NCBI RefSeq assembly: GCF_027887165.1
Contig: NC_077235.1
Span: 17,321,383 to 17,385,382, forward strand
From: Monodelphis domestica
Lineage: Eukaryota > Chordata > Mammalia > Didelphimorphia > Didelphidae
Direction: 5' to 3'
DNA length: 64,000 nt
The notes under the pieces are model-generated. The model was not told where the DNA came from. It saw only the letters and a program-made list of their open reading frames with translations, and did no database searches. Below, piece by piece: positions 34,230-46,081 of this stretch; within the stretch, counting starts at the first letter, position 1, and the number at the start of each line of letters is the position of its first letter. Both the position numbers and the translations under genes were made by a program.

Positions 34230-34485
34230 GAAGCTGTTATCCCTAAATGCAGATTAAAACACACATTTTTTTTACTTTCTTTCTCTTGGCCTTTTTATGT
34301 ATATTTTGCAACATGGCTAATATGGAAACATTTTGCAGGCCTTTACATGCATAATCAGTATCATATTGGTTGCCTTCTCAAGGTATAGAGAAAGGACAGG
34401 AGGGTGGGAGAAATTTGGAACTCAAAATTTTTAAAAAAGGGATGTCAAAAAATTTTTATATATAATGGGGAAATAGTTAACTAAA
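34230..34485 (+). mobile_element. L1 LINE 3' UTR fragment
   Basis: Contains 'ttggttgccttctcaaggta', 'ggaggg(t)gggagaaatttgg' and 'aactcaaaatttttaaaaaa', the terminal part of a marsupial L1. The same wording ends the L1 at 48.96-49.04 kb. Confidence 0.8.
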
Positions 34486-35204
34486 AAAAAGATGAATTTT
34501 TAAAACATTCCGTCTCTCTTCTACTGGCCCAACCAATTACAGCTTTCTCTCTCTCTATATTATTACTTCCAGTATAGAACTCTCCTTATAGATATTAACC
34601 AGAGAATCACTGCTCATGAGGGCTTCTGCCTCATATAAATAGAAGCACATTTATTCACATTTAAGAGATGTAAAATCTTAAGAACTGAAAGCAATCACCA
34701 AGTATAGCCCTTGTCTAAGCACAGGACAGAGTTTTCCTACCCCAAACTGTGCTTCAGGCCTCCTTGGCTAGTGCGATGTATATTTAATTACTGTCCTCTT
34801 GCTTTCTCACTGTTTTCCCACTTGATCATTTCTGGCACCAAAAGAATGCCCTTGATGAAAAAAATCCTATCTTTTGGCTAATATGCATAATCTATGACTA
34901 CACATTCAACATTACTGAAGCAACAAGAGGGAAGAATAAAAGCAACCTGCCATAGTCTTGCTTTAACTGACAGTATCAGCTGGGTGTCACTCTTGAACTG
35001 GTCTGATTAAATGAGCTTAGCTTCATCTCAGACAGTTCAAGCTGACCAGCCGGCAAATGAATGGCTCTCTGTATAGCAAAAGAGAAGCATCAAGGAAAGT
35101 AGCTTCACTTTAGTCAGGTCAGTGGCAGTTTGCACATGACTACATGTCAATGAAGGTCTAGTGTGTACCCTCCTGGACTAATCCTTACCATGAAGAGAAT
35201 GATT
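34486..35204. other. Unassigned intergenic stretch
   Basis: No gene or family recognised. Confidence 0.45.
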
Positions 35205-35458
35205 TTATTAATAATAACTAGCATTTATATAGCATGTTAAATTTGACAAAGCCCTTTACAGTTTTGTTTTTTATCTCATTAGATCCTGACAAAAACCCTG
35301 TGACATGGTATCATTCTGGTCTTATGGATAAAGAAAAAGAGGCCAAAAGAAGTTAAATGACTGGCCCAAGGTCGTGGCTAGTAAATGTCTATTGTAGAAT
35401 TTGAGCCCTGGTCTTCCTAATGCCAAGTCCAATGGTTTGGCCACTGTGTCACTTAGAT
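35205..35458 (+). mobile_element. MIR/Mon-type core-SINE, near full length
   Basis: Full order present: 'taactagcatttatatagca', 'gacaaagccctttacag', 'gatcctgacaaaaaccctgt', 'gactggcccaaggtcgtgg' and 'tgagccctggtcttcctaat'. Confidence 0.8.
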
Positions 35459-35554
35459 GAATACAGTCAGTTTATGGCCACTGGAGGGGAGAGAACTCGA
35501 CTTACAAAAGGGCATCTGTGGGACTTGGATAAGATGACATTTAAAAGGAGAAGC

Positions 35555-35725
35555 TAGCACAGTGGATAGAGTGCCAGGCCTGGAGTCTAGAGTTCAAATG
35601 TGCCCTCAGACACTTCCTAGCTGAGTGACCCAGGGCAAATCACTTAACCCACAAATGTCTAGTCATTGCTGCTCCTCTGTCTTAGAATGGATGCTGAGAC
35701 AGAAGGTAAGGGCTTTTTAAGAGGA
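35555..35725 (+). mobile_element. Mar1-related tRNA-derived SINE
   Basis: Reads 'gctagcacagtggatagagt', 'gccaggcctggagtctagag', 'ctgagtgacccagggcaaat' and ends 'agacagaaggtaaggg'. Diverged copy. Confidence 0.85.
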
Positions 35726-35939
35726 TGTTATTCAGCCTATGAGAGGAAGAAAAGGACACAGAAATGATCCTTCAAGAAGTACCTTCTAGGCTTGGCACCC
35801 AAATTAAATCAGACTGTTCTACTCCTCCTGAGGCTTAGTCAAACTTACAAATTAACTGATAATTAAATATCTATAAAACTGGTAGTAATAGTTGTTAACT
35901 TCTAGATAGTTTCAGAATAAACCCATACAAATAAGCAGT

Positions 35940-36470
35940 GTTTCTGCATGTACCAATAAAATGCAGATGGCAGAGACAGAAAGAGAAATGTCATTTAAAA
36001 TAACTACAGAACATATAAAATGTCTGAGAGTAGACCTAATAATATATGAAAGCTATGTAAATATAATTATAAAGCACTTCATGAAAATATCAACCTAAAC
36101 AATTAGAAGAGCATTATTCATGGGTAGGCCAATTTGACATATTAAAATGACATTACCTAAATCAATCAGGTCAGGGTCCAACAAAAGAAAATTCATCTAG
36201 AGGAATAAAAGATCAAGAATTTCAAGGAAAAAAAAATGTTAAAAAGCAGGAAGGAAGAGAGCATAGCAGTACTACATCTCAAACTATGTTACAAAGGAGT
36301 AATCATCAAACAACTTGGTATGGTCACACGAAATGACAAAAAGATGACAGAGTAACCTTGAAAGACTTTTATATAAAGTGACTCCTACTATGAATAGCAA
36401 TGAACACAGAACCAAGAGAAGATAGATACTCCAAAAATAACTTCAAAAGACCCAAGAACTGTCATCAATG
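35940..36470 (+). mobile_element. Old L1 LINE fragment
   Basis: Text such as 'ttaaaatgacattacctaaa' and 'aagatcaagaatttcaagga' corresponds to the ORF2 C-terminal region seen at 45.7-45.9 kb. It passes into 3'-type text with 'cacagaaccaagagaa'. Heavily mutated. Confidence 0.65.
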
Positions 36471-36562
36471 CAATCATCAGCCATGATTCCATTTACCAAT
36501 GGTAAAAAGAATGTTACCTATTTATAAAAGAGAAGCAATGTACTCAACATGCAGTTTAAAGA

Positions 36563-36760
36563 AAAAACCCTTACCATACATCATAGAATCAATCCTGTGT
36601 ATCGGTTCCAAGGCAGAAGAGTGGTATGAGCTAGGCAATGGGGGTTAAGTGACTTACCCAGGGTCACACAGCTAGGAAGTGTCTGAGGTCAAATTTGAAC
36701 CCAGGACTTCCCATCTCCAGGCCTGGCTCTCAATCCACTGTGCTACTCAACTGCCCCCAT
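36563..36760 (-). mobile_element. Mar1/SINE1-like SINE, antisense
   Basis: Reverse of the family at 9737-9937: 'ggttccaaggcagaagagtg', 'cccagggtcacacagctagg', 'gaacccaggacttcccatct', 'ctcaatccactgtgctac'. Near full length. Confidence 0.92.
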
Positions 36761-36929
36761 GAGATACAGTTCTGAGCCTAGCCAGCTAGAATTTTTTTTT
36801 TCTTTAGCCCTGCTTATTTGTTACAAGAGTTTTATTTCACTATAATTTTCCACAAAAATGTTGAGAGGAAAGCAAATGTTTTTTAATTTAAAAATACTAT
36901 AAAAATAACACGCTATTAATATCAAAATA

Positions 36930-37265
36930 AATAAAACTACATATTCATATAAGTAAGCACTCAAAAAGCTTTTGACAAAATCTGCCATCCATTTCTGCTA
37001 AAAAGCATTTTAAAGCACACAAATAAGTAAACTTTTCATAATCATGACAAATAGTAAAAAGTCTCTCTAAAACCAAGAACCAAGATCACTTGCAGTAGAG
37101 AAGGGCTAAAGGCATTCTGAATGAATTCCAGAAAACTGCAAGTATGCCAGTTATCACCGCTATTATTTAACATGTTGTTCTAGAGCATTAAGCCAAGAAA
37201 AATAAAACAATCACAGAAATAGCATAAGCAAAGAGACAACAGGGATATTGATCCATTTTTCTCTG
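36930..37265 (+). mobile_element. Old L1 ORF2 reverse-transcriptase fragment
   Basis: Contains 'aaaaagcttttgacaaaatc' (the EKAFDKI block), 'ccagttatcaccgctattat' (LSPLLF block, one base off) and 'tttttctctgatgacatt' (LFSDD, from LFADD). Blocks are in the right order but frames are lost. Confidence 0.8.
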
Positions 37266-37274
37266 ATGACATTA

Positions 37275-38240
37275 ATCAATCGAAAAGTATTTCTTAATGG
37301 CTTACTATGTGCCAGGCACTGTGCTAAGTTCTTGAGATACAAAGATAGAGAAAAATCACACTGTCCTTGGCCTAAATGATTTCTATATAAGATACATAGA
37401 GTAGAAGATATGTAGAAGATATACAGAGTAAATAGATCAATGTAGAATCAAGGTACAAACAGGGATTAGGGAATGGGGAGGGATGATTTAAAAGGAGTTC
37501 TGAAAGACGCTAAAGAAGCCAAGGGATACTTGCATGGAAGGAGAGCATTCCCATAAAGGATATCCAACAAAAAGGCAGTAGATGGGTGTGCTGAAGAACA
37601 GCAAGAAGTCTAGTGTCCTGGGAGTATGAAGAGGGGAAGTAAAGTGCAAGAAGGCTCAAAGGGTAGGAAATGGGCCAGCTTGTGAAGACTTTGAGTTAAA
37701 AAATATTTCATATTTGATCTTGGAGGTCATGGGGAACCATTAGAGTTTCCTGAATAGAGAGCTAAGAATGTCAGACCTACATTTTAGGAATATCGCTTTG
37801 GTTGTAGTGTGGAGAATATGATTGACAAAGGGAGAGACATATGGTCATACACAGTTCAGGTGAGAAGTGATGAGGGCCAACATAGGTGGCTATGTGAGTG
37901 GAGAAAAAAGAGATGTCTACGAGATATGCTTTGAAGGTAGAAGGGATAAGTGCCAAAAGAATGGATATATGAGGTTAATGTGATTGAAGAACTGGAAGCC
38001 CAGGCAGCTGGGAGAATGGCGTATAAGAGGCCATGGAGGTTCACTGAGTAAAACAGTTTGATGGTTAACCCCATGCTTCAGAAAAATCACTTTTGCAGCT
38101 AGTGAGAGGATGGAATGGAATGGAGGTATGGAAAGACGGATCGTGAGGAATTTAAGGCAGGGAGAATAATGGCAAGTAGTCTACTAAGGTCCAAGCATGA
38201 GATGATAAAAATCTGCTGACATGAGCCAAGTAAAAGATTA
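37275..38240 (-). mobile_element. L2 LINE copy, antisense
   Basis: Begins with 'ctatgtgccaggcactgtgc', the reversed L2 end. Further inside come 'agctaagaatgtcagaccta', 'atcgctttggttgtagtgtg' and 'caggtgagaagtgatgaggg', all matching antisense L2 ORF2 end. About 0.8-1 kb. Confidence 0.8.
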
Positions 38241-38299
38241 ATTTAAGCAAAGGTGCCAAATAGAAAAGAAACTCACATAAATCATCCACAGTTCTGTCT

Positions 38300-38432
38300 A
38301 TCAATGGATCCTAAAGCACTTACAGATGACTTACTGTGAGCCAGGCTTTATTGTAAACCCCAGAAGTACAAAAAAGGGCAGAAACACACACGGTTCCCTG
38401 CCCTTCAGAAGGTTATCCACTAATGAAGGCCA
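38300..38432 (-). mobile_element. L2 LINE 3' end, antisense
   Basis: Diverged 'ttactgtgagccaggcttta' and 'cggttccctgcccttcagaa'. Confidence 0.6.
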
Positions 38433-38454
38433 CAGCATGCAGGCTTTACACATG

Positions 38455-38642
38455 ACAATCCATATCCCATCTTTGGGCCTTTACACTAGCCATTCCCATA
38501 CCTCATGTTTGGAATTATTGGAATCTTTCACTTCCTTTAAGTACCATTTTCTACACAAATCCTTTCCTGATCTCCTAACTGATAGGGCCTTCTCTCCCCA
38601 ACATATTTATTTGGTATTTATTTTTTATATACTTATGGAAGG
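38455..38642 (+). mobile_element. L2 LINE 3' fragment, sense
   Basis: Reads 'gggcctttacactagccatt', 'tcacttcctttaagtaccat', 'acaaatcctttcctgatctc', the L2 3' coding end. Confidence 0.7.
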
Positions 38643-38694
38643 GTGAGGGTCAAATTAATCAATCAGTCCCATTCCCCACACCACTTGAAAAAAA

Positions 38695-39105
38695 AAATTA
38701 ACAAAATCAGAGTGAAATAAGCAGAACCAAGAAACATAGCACACAGTAACAACAATATTGTGGAATGATCAAATGTGATAGACTCAGCTACAAACAGCAA
38801 TACAGTGATCCAGAACAATTCTGAGGGACTTAGGGAAAAGACTGCTTTCCATCTCCACAGAAAGAACTGTTGGAGTAGAAAACATATGATTTATCACTTG
38901 TTTCTTTGGGTATATTTTTTGGTTTTATAAGATTACTCACTAACAAAAATGAATAATATGGAAATATGTTTTGCATGATAGTACACGTGTAACCAAGATT
39001 GAAATGCTTGCCAGCTCTGGGAGGGGGGAGAGAGGAAGGGAGGGAGGCACTTTGGATCATATAACTTCGGAAAACGTACATGGAAATTATTATTAAAATT
39101 TTTGA
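38695..39105 (+). mobile_element. L1 LINE 3' end
   Basis: Has 'agcagaaccaagaaacatag', 'cattctgagg'-like text as 'caattctgagggacttaggg', the G-rich block 'gggaggggggagagaggaag' and an A/T-rich end. 5'-truncated. Confidence 0.85.
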
Positions 39106-40160
39106 AGTAACAAAACACTAACAAAATACTCTAGCTTAGATATTTTTATTATGTGAGAAAATTTCCTATTGAATGAATCAATTAATCAAAAGCATCAAAC
39201 TAATGTACATCCTGTTGGTCCCTTTGGGGGTCTTCTGTAAAATAGCAAGATAGCTCAGAAGCCAGCAATCAAGTATCTGGTAGGTTAAAGAAGAGAACAA
39301 GTCCAGCCATGGCCATGAGAAGAAATTGTCTGAAAGGAGCAGTAATGGGAGCAGTAGAAACCCCAATGTACTTACATGAGAGTATGCATCTGATTAGGAG
39401 TAGAGAGTTATATATAACCATTATATATGGATATATATGTTAACTATAGCAGTTAATAAGGTAATTGAGTGAATATCCATTGCTAAAAAGTACCTAAGTC
39501 TGAATAACTTGTAAAACTATGAAGATATTCCCTCCCAATACTTCTAGATACTGAGAAGATAACTACCTAGTTGCCTCTGGGGACTCAGCCTGCCCAGATC
39601 AGTGGGGTTGGGAAAGTAGTCACTCTGGAATACTTATTCATGTATATACTATCTCCCTTGATAGAATGCAGCCTCGAGCACAAGAGCCTGGGGAGCCCAC
39701 GTTTCCAGCCCAGAGTCCTCAACTGCCAATTCTGGAAACTTTTGTGTGAAAGGGTTCAGCCATCCCCCACCAATTGCCAAGCAGTTGCTACCCGCACAGC
39801 AGGTAAACCAGGCTACCTGAAAGCATCCTAGCACTCTTAGAAAGTCACCGCTACCACCTTAACTACTTACTGCCTCCCCTGAGACTTTCAGAAGAACAGC
39901 TGAGGACTTTTTTGCAAGAGCCTAGGGCTCCCAGCTTCCATTCCTGACCATGTCTCCTTTGATACTGTTCTGGCCACCAAAGGCTCTGGCATTCCCAAAT
40001 GATTCAACATCAGAGGCTGACATGGTTTTATCAGTGGAAATGACATTGAAGAGGAGGCACTGCCATCTGCTTTGTGGCTGCATCCCAAGAACAAGAGGAC
40101 AGATGTCCACTGGACTTGCAGCTAAAACTTTTTACATAAGTACTGCCTTCTATGTAAGTA
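39106..40160. other. Unassigned intergenic stretch
   Basis: Nothing recognised. A short alternating AT patch lies near 39400-39440. Overlapping frames near 39.57-40.25 kb on both strands show no known motif. Confidence 0.45.
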
Positions 40161-40164
40161 CTCT

Positions 40165-40255
40165 TTAAAATTGGAGCACCTTTAGAAGAGAGACCATCTT
40201 TTCTATTTGTATCCTCAGTGCTGTGCACATAGTAGGTGCTTAACACATTCTTTAA
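40165..40255 (+). mobile_element. L2 LINE 3' end
   Basis: Contains 'gtatcctcagtgctgtgcac' and 'atagtaggtgcttaacacat'. Confidence 0.75.
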
Positions 40256-40394
40256 GCACTCTTTTGATCATTTTTGTCTTTGCATAATAGTTATTGCCCC
40301 CCACCCCACCCCATAAGGAATTAAAGAATCACATGTTTAGAGCAGAAAGGGTTTTTTTTCCAAGTTCTAAGTTGAGCTTCTCATCACAAATTGG

Positions 40395-40485
40395 CTTCCT
40401 GGCAAAGTGAATAAAGAGCTAGCTAGCTCTGGAGCCTGCCTCAGATACCCATCGGCTTTACCACCCTGGGCAGATCATTACCACA
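40395..40485 (+). mobile_element. Diverged tRNA-derived SINE fragment
   Basis: Suggested by 'ggcaaagtgaataaagagct' and 'tggagcctgcctcagatacc', followed by 'accctgggcagatcatta', the order of a Mar1-type SINE. Confidence 0.5.
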
Positions 40486-40489
40486 CAGG

Positions 40490-40615
40490 GGTGATGAGAT
40501 AAAAGCTGTTAATAAAGTAAGCACTTAGCATGTTCCAGGCACTGTGAACACAAACTCGAAAAGAAAGAATTCAAGTCCTTGAGGATCTTATGACTTTCTA
40601 GAGTTAGACAACACA
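40490..40615 (-). mobile_element. L2 LINE 3' end, antisense
   Basis: Contains 'tagcatgttccaggcactgt' and 'agtccttgaggatcttatga'. Confidence 0.6.
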
Positions 40616-40819
40616 TAGAGGATAGTGAGAACCAAGAAGAACTGTTTTGGACACAGAAGGGGAAAAAAAGGTGATTTCTTGTCATAGAAATTTCTCTTCA
40701 TAGGAAAAATGACATCCATTCCAAAAACTGTCAAGTGGGATGACAGTTCTCAGAACTGGAGTTCGAAATGAGAAAAACATATCCCTCATAAGCAAAGCAT
40801 CATTGCACGAAGCTGGCAG

Positions 40820-41012
40820 GGTAGTGTATAAAACATTCAACAAACTTTAAACTTCTATATAAATGTTAGCTGCTATTATTATTTTATGGAGGAGGAAAGG
40901 CCCAAAGAAGCTAAGTGATTCACCTAAGGTCACACAGTTAAGAAGCAGCAGAGCTGGAATTCCAATCTAGAGTTTCTGACTAAATCTAGCCATCTTTCCA
41001 TGAGAGATGCTA
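40820..41012 (+). mobile_element. MIR core-SINE
   Basis: Contains 'tttatggaggaggaaaggcc', 'gattcacctaaggtcacaca' and 'gcagagctggaattccaatc', the MIR core and 3' part. Confidence 0.8.
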
Positions 41013-42945
41013 CCTCTGTACGGGAAAATATAGAGAAAGAAGGAAATGACCACATTCCCATAACTCGATAATGATTAACCATTACTTTAAAGGCATACAA
41101 AGAGAAGCTGATCCATCACACAGGTACAAATCCACCTTGAAATAGAGACTTCCTGACAGAGAGCATACTTATGCATTTGGTAGGTGCTGCTAGACACTGT
41201 TTCAAGTTTTCCCAGCATTTCAGTGGTTAATAAAACTATTTCTCATTAAACCTGGCTCGCATTATAATAAAGAATTGCCAAATGAATAGATTTTAATGGA
41301 ACACAATACCATCAAATATTGTCTTCACCATCTGTTTTATGTGGCTAGCGTTAGAGAATATATTTCTCAAGGAAATCCATAAAATTGAGATAAAAGAGAT
41401 TTATAGGAATGTACATATTCTTTGTGGAATACTCCGGGCACAGTCAATGATTTCTTGGGCTTCCAGTACACAACTGGGACAAAGAGTCTGTTTCCCTTAA
41501 GGGAATGATTGCTGGAACTGAATATATATGCTGGGAGCCTCTTCCATGGGTAGGAAGACAAATACAATCAGAACTCACATACAGTGGTCTCCTCTATTCA
41601 AAGCTCTATTAGACAAGCTAGACTTATCTCTGAGAAATGGCAACTGATGGCATTTATCTGGAGAGCACAATTCCTTTGTTCCCTGGGATAGCTCTGGGTC
41701 TCTGCTACTTTTCCTTTTCTTTGTAAAGTCAAACGAACACCTGCCCAGCATCTTTTTGGATGATGATGATTAATGGGATTAGTCTAAGAAGTGACCATGC
41801 CTAAAAGAATGCTGCTTATCAGACAACTCCCTTTCCTTTAACTAGGTATAATCAACCTTGTTGTATGAAAACTAGGCTAGCTTCTTTCTTGAAAATGTAT
41901 TGAAACTGTGCTTGAGACTTAATTGGCTGAGAAAACTAAAAAGCTGGATTTCTGATGTAGCTTCCTAGTGACTAAGCTATAGCACGAAGAGTTAATGATT
42001 CCTCCTTCAGGCTTCCAAGAGCAATATAGGCACAAGGAATCTACATCCAACAGAACTGATATATCGTCATGGAATATTCTTTCCTTGGTATGGCTGCTAA
42101 CTTCCTTATTTCTTTCTAATTTGTACTCCAGACTTACTCTACTATGTTCCAGAAACCTCCTCATTCCGGAAGTGGATGCCTACCTTGGAATTTACACACT
42201 GGAAGAACCCTCTGCCATTGCAGTAACGTAGACAAGATATATACCAGAACCTCTAAAGAAGCTGCCCAGCCAGTCCCTGGCTTGTGCTGGAAGCAACCCA
42301 AATGGGTAATTGGAAAACAATTGTTAAATTTTCTGTGTTAGCATTTACATCTTGGAAGACAGCAAATGCTAGAAAATCGGGGGCTTACTTACTGTTTTTT
42401 TTTTATTGTGGAAACTTAAGAAAGTAATTAAGAAAATATTAATGATGTAAATTAAATGTAGAGGTTTGTGACGGGATATATTGGGGGGTTTTTCTGGAGA
42501 GTTAACTGGTCATTAAACAATTACAAGAAGTACACTCTATGCTTCTCTACCATGCCCCTGTTCCAGGTACCTTCATCTCTTCCTCCACTCCCCTTTTCAG
42601 CTTCCTTTTATGTGTATTCCCCAGCCTTATTTTGTTCTAATCTTGAACCTGAGCTATCAAATGAGGCTCAATCAGTTCCATACTAGAAGGAACTACATAC
42701 ATAGCACACAACATAAATAATATCTCAAATGAAGGCTTAACTGTAGCTTTATGATTAAGGAGCAACTGAAGCAACTAAGAGAGAGATAGGCGCTCTCTAC
42801 CAGATCTCACTCCCCTCTTCTCTCTTTCTCTTCTTTTTCCCTAACCCACTTCTCTTTTTTCACCTTCTGCCTTAGGCTCCCCAGAAATACCAAGTAAAGC
42901 CTTACTGAGGCCAGATCTCCTGGAAGAAGAATTAACTCTAAGCCT
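41013..42945. other. Unassigned intergenic stretch
   Basis: About 1.9 kb with no recognised gene or repeat. A small C/T-rich patch lies at 42805-42860. Confidence 0.45.
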
Positions 42946-42949
42946 AAAC

Positions 42950-43072
42950 TGACCTCTACTAGTTACCAGAACTTTGCCAAGCTCCTTAACTTCTCTGAGT
43001 CTGTTTCCTCCTCTGTCCAATGGGGAATCATACTACTACCACTCTCCTCTTCACAGGGAAAGGGCTTTGAAC
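42950..43072 (+). mobile_element. MIR fragment
   Basis: Contains 'ccttaacttctctgagtctg', 'tttcctcctctgtccaatgg' and 'ggaatcatactactacc'. Confidence 0.7.
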
Positions 43073-43189
43073 CACAACAGAACTCAATAGGAAGATGATG
43101 GTGAAGTTGGTCATTTCATTTGATTGTGCGCCATCATCCATCTATCCATCCATCTCTCCCTCTGTCTCTCATTAGCTAAAAGCTACAAC

Positions 43190-43915
43190 CCATATTATCA
43201 ATTGCTTACTATTCTTTTGTTATAATATACATAATTATACAATATGTAATAAATTATCATATGCTTATCCAAGAGAAACACATTCTCACAGTTGCTATAT
43301 CCAAAAATCTATTTCATTCTTTCTCCCCAACTGCCCTTTGCCCCTCCCCAAGAAATAATACAGGTTGTAAATATAATATGTTTGTCATGTTGTGAAACAA
43401 GCCACATAGTGCTTACACTAGAGAAAAATTCATGTGGGAAATAATGTGAAGAATGGTACATTTCAATATGCATTTGGACTCTATCTCTTCCTTCTATGGC
43501 AGTGAATGAATGTCCTTTTTCATCATAAGTCTCTTAGAGTTGTCCTGGATCCTTGACTTATTGCTAATGGTTAAGTCATACACAGTTGACCATCATATAT
43601 AATGACGGTTACTGTGTAAAATGTTGTTCCAGTTCTTCTCACTTCACTTAACATAAGTTTTTCCAGGTTATTTTGTGATCATCTTATTTGTCATTTCATA
43701 TAGCACAATATAGTGTTCCATTATAATCATTATACCATGATTTGTTCAGCCATTCCCCAAATGATGGGCAATTCAGTTTCCAGTTCTTTCCATCACAAAA
43801 AGAGCATCTAGAAACATTTTTGAACATGTAGATTCTTTTACCTGTTCCTTGAGCACCCTAGGAAATACACCTAAGACTGGGATTACTGGACCAAAAGATA
43901 CACGCAAAAAGGTAT
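43190..43915 (-). mobile_element. L1 LINE 3' end, antisense
   Basis: Reversed L1 3' text: 'catatagcacaatatagtgt', 'gttcagccattccccaaatg', 'caagtttttccaggt'-like wording and an upstream 3' UTR from 43190. It meets a sense L1 head-to-head near 43918. Confidence 0.75.
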
Positions 43916-43917
43916 AT

Positions 43918-44664
43918 ACAGATTTAGTCCCAACTAAATTACCAAAAATGCATTTTATTGAACTAGAAAAAATAATACCAAACTTATTAGGAAAAATAAA
44001 ATGTCAAGAATATCAAAGGAAATAATAATTAAAAAAAGTTAAGGAAGAAGATCTCCTTAGCAGTATCTGGTTTTGAACGATATTCTAAAGAATTCTTAAA
44101 ACTATTTGGTTAAAAAAAAAGGTAAGAATACACATAGATAGAGGATAAGACATATCTGGATAAGTAATAGAAAAGAAGATCAGTGGAACAGACTAGATAT
44201 ACAACAAATAGTCATATAAGATTAGAGTAACCTTGTCCTTGACAAAGGTAAAGATCCTAGTTTTTGGAATAAGAATTAACTTTGGCAAAAATTGTTGGGA
44301 AAACTGGAGAGCAGTTTAGCGGAAACTACATATATACCAATATCTTACACCATTTACCAAGATAAAATAAAAATGTATACATGATCTATACATAAAGGGA
44401 GATATACAAACAAATTAGAAGAACAGGGAACATTCCACTTATTAGATTAATTAGATTGATGAACAGAACTCATGAATAAATAAATAAAAGAAAGCATTAT
44501 AAAATATAAAATGGATAATTTTTAGTACATTAAATTGAATTTTTTTTGTACAATTAAAACAAAAGTAACCAAAATTAAAAGGAAAGCAATAAGTGTCTGT
44601 AGGGGCAGGGAGAATTTTAAAGATGGTTTCTGAGAGAGGTCTTACCTCTAAAACGTATAGAGAA
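43918..44664 (+). mobile_element. Older L1 LINE, left part (interrupted)
   Basis: Corresponds to the ORF2 C-terminal region and start of the 3' part, e.g. 'tttattgaactagaaaaaat' against 'tttactgaattagaaaaaaa' in the younger copy at 45767. It breaks at about 44664 after 'ctaaaacgtatagagaa' and resumes at about 47425. Confidence 0.75.
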
Positions 44665-44916
44665 ATCCTCAGGGCCAGATGGATTAACAAGGGAATTCTA
44701 TCAAACATTTAAAGAATAACTAATCCCAATGCTATGCAAAATATTTGACAAAATATGCAAAGAAGGAATTCTAGCAAATTCCTTTTATCACACAAATATG
44801 GTGCTGATTCCAAAGCCAGGCAGGTCAAAAACAGAGAAAGAAAACTATAGACCAATCTCCCTAATGAACAAAGATGCAAAAATCTTAACAGGACACTAGT
44901 AAAAAGACTTCAGCAA

Positions 44917-45777
44917 GTGGTCAGGAGGGTTATCCACTATGACCAGGTAGGATTTATACCAGGAATGCAAGGATGGTTCAATATTAGGAAAACCATCCAC
45001 ATAATTGACCATATTAACAAGCAGAGCAACAAAAATCACATGATTATCTCAATAGATGCAGAAAAAGCCTTTGACAAAATACAACATGCATTCCTACTGG
45101 AAACACTAGATGGCATAGGAATAGAAGGTGCGTTCCTAAACATAATAAACAGTATTTATCTAAAACCATCAGCAAACGTCATCTGCAATGGGGATAAACT
45201 AGATGTATTCCCAATAAGATCAGGAGTGAAACAAGGATGCCCATTATCACCTCTATTATTTAACATTGTACTAGAAACACTAGCAGTAGCAATTAGAGAA
45301 AAGAAAGAGATTGAAGGCATCAAAATAGGCAAGGAGGAGACCAAGTTATCGCTCTTTGCGGATGACATGATGGTCTACTTAAAGAATCCTAGAGATTCAA
45401 CCAAAAAGCTAATCGAAATAATCAACAACTTTAGCAAAGTTGCAGGATACAAAATAAACCCACAGAAGTCATCAGCATTTCTATATATCTTCAACCCATC
45501 TCAGCAGCAAGAACTAGAAAGAGAAATCCCATTCAAAATTACCCTAGACAATAGAAAATACTTAGGAATCTATCTGCAGAGACAAACACAGGAATTATAT
45601 GAACACAACTACAAAACACTCTCCACCCAATTAAAACTAGACCTAAAGAATTATAAAAACATTGATTGCTCCTGGGTAGGACAAGCTAACATAAAAAAAG
45701 TGACAATCCTACCCAAATTAATTTACTTATTTAGTGCCATACCCATGGAACTACCAAAAAACATTTTACTGAATTAG
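44917..45777 (+). pseudogene. L1 ORF2p reverse-transcriptase fragment
   Basis: 286 residues of L1 reverse transcriptase. Visible blocks in order: [19 protein letters not shown] (about residues 9-27), [13 protein letters not shown] (motif A, about 43-55), [19 protein letters not shown] (motif B), [11 protein letters not shown] with the catalytic FADD (motif C), [12 protein letters not shown] (motif D) and KYLGIYL. The enzyme copies L1 RNA at the nicked target. The start at 44917 is internal; the natural protein begins far upstream and is missing by 5' truncation. A stop after LPKNILLN closes it before the C-terminal domain. Confidence 0.92.
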
Positions 45778-45835
45778 AAAAAAAGTAACAAAGTTCATTT
45801 GGAAGAACAAAAGATCAAGGATATCCAGGGAAATC

Positions 45836-46081
45836 ATGAAAAAAATTGCAAAAGAAGGTGGCCTTGCAGTCCCAGATCTCCAACTATACTATAGAGCAGC
45901 GGTCATCAAAACAATTTGGTACTGGCTAAGAGACAGAAAGGAGGATCAGTGGAATAGACTTGGGGTAAATGACCTCAGCAAGACAGTCTATGACAAGCCC
46001 AAACATCCCAACTTTTGGGACAAAAATCCACTATTTGATAAAATCTGCTGGGAAAATTGGAAGACAGTATGGGAGAGATGA
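45836..46081 (+). pseudogene. L1 ORF2p C-terminal fragment
   Basis: 81 residues with GGLAVPDLQLYYRAAVIKTIWYW and PNFWDKNPLFDK, the conserved C-terminal region. It is offset from the RT fragment by a stop and a changed frame. Confidence 0.88.
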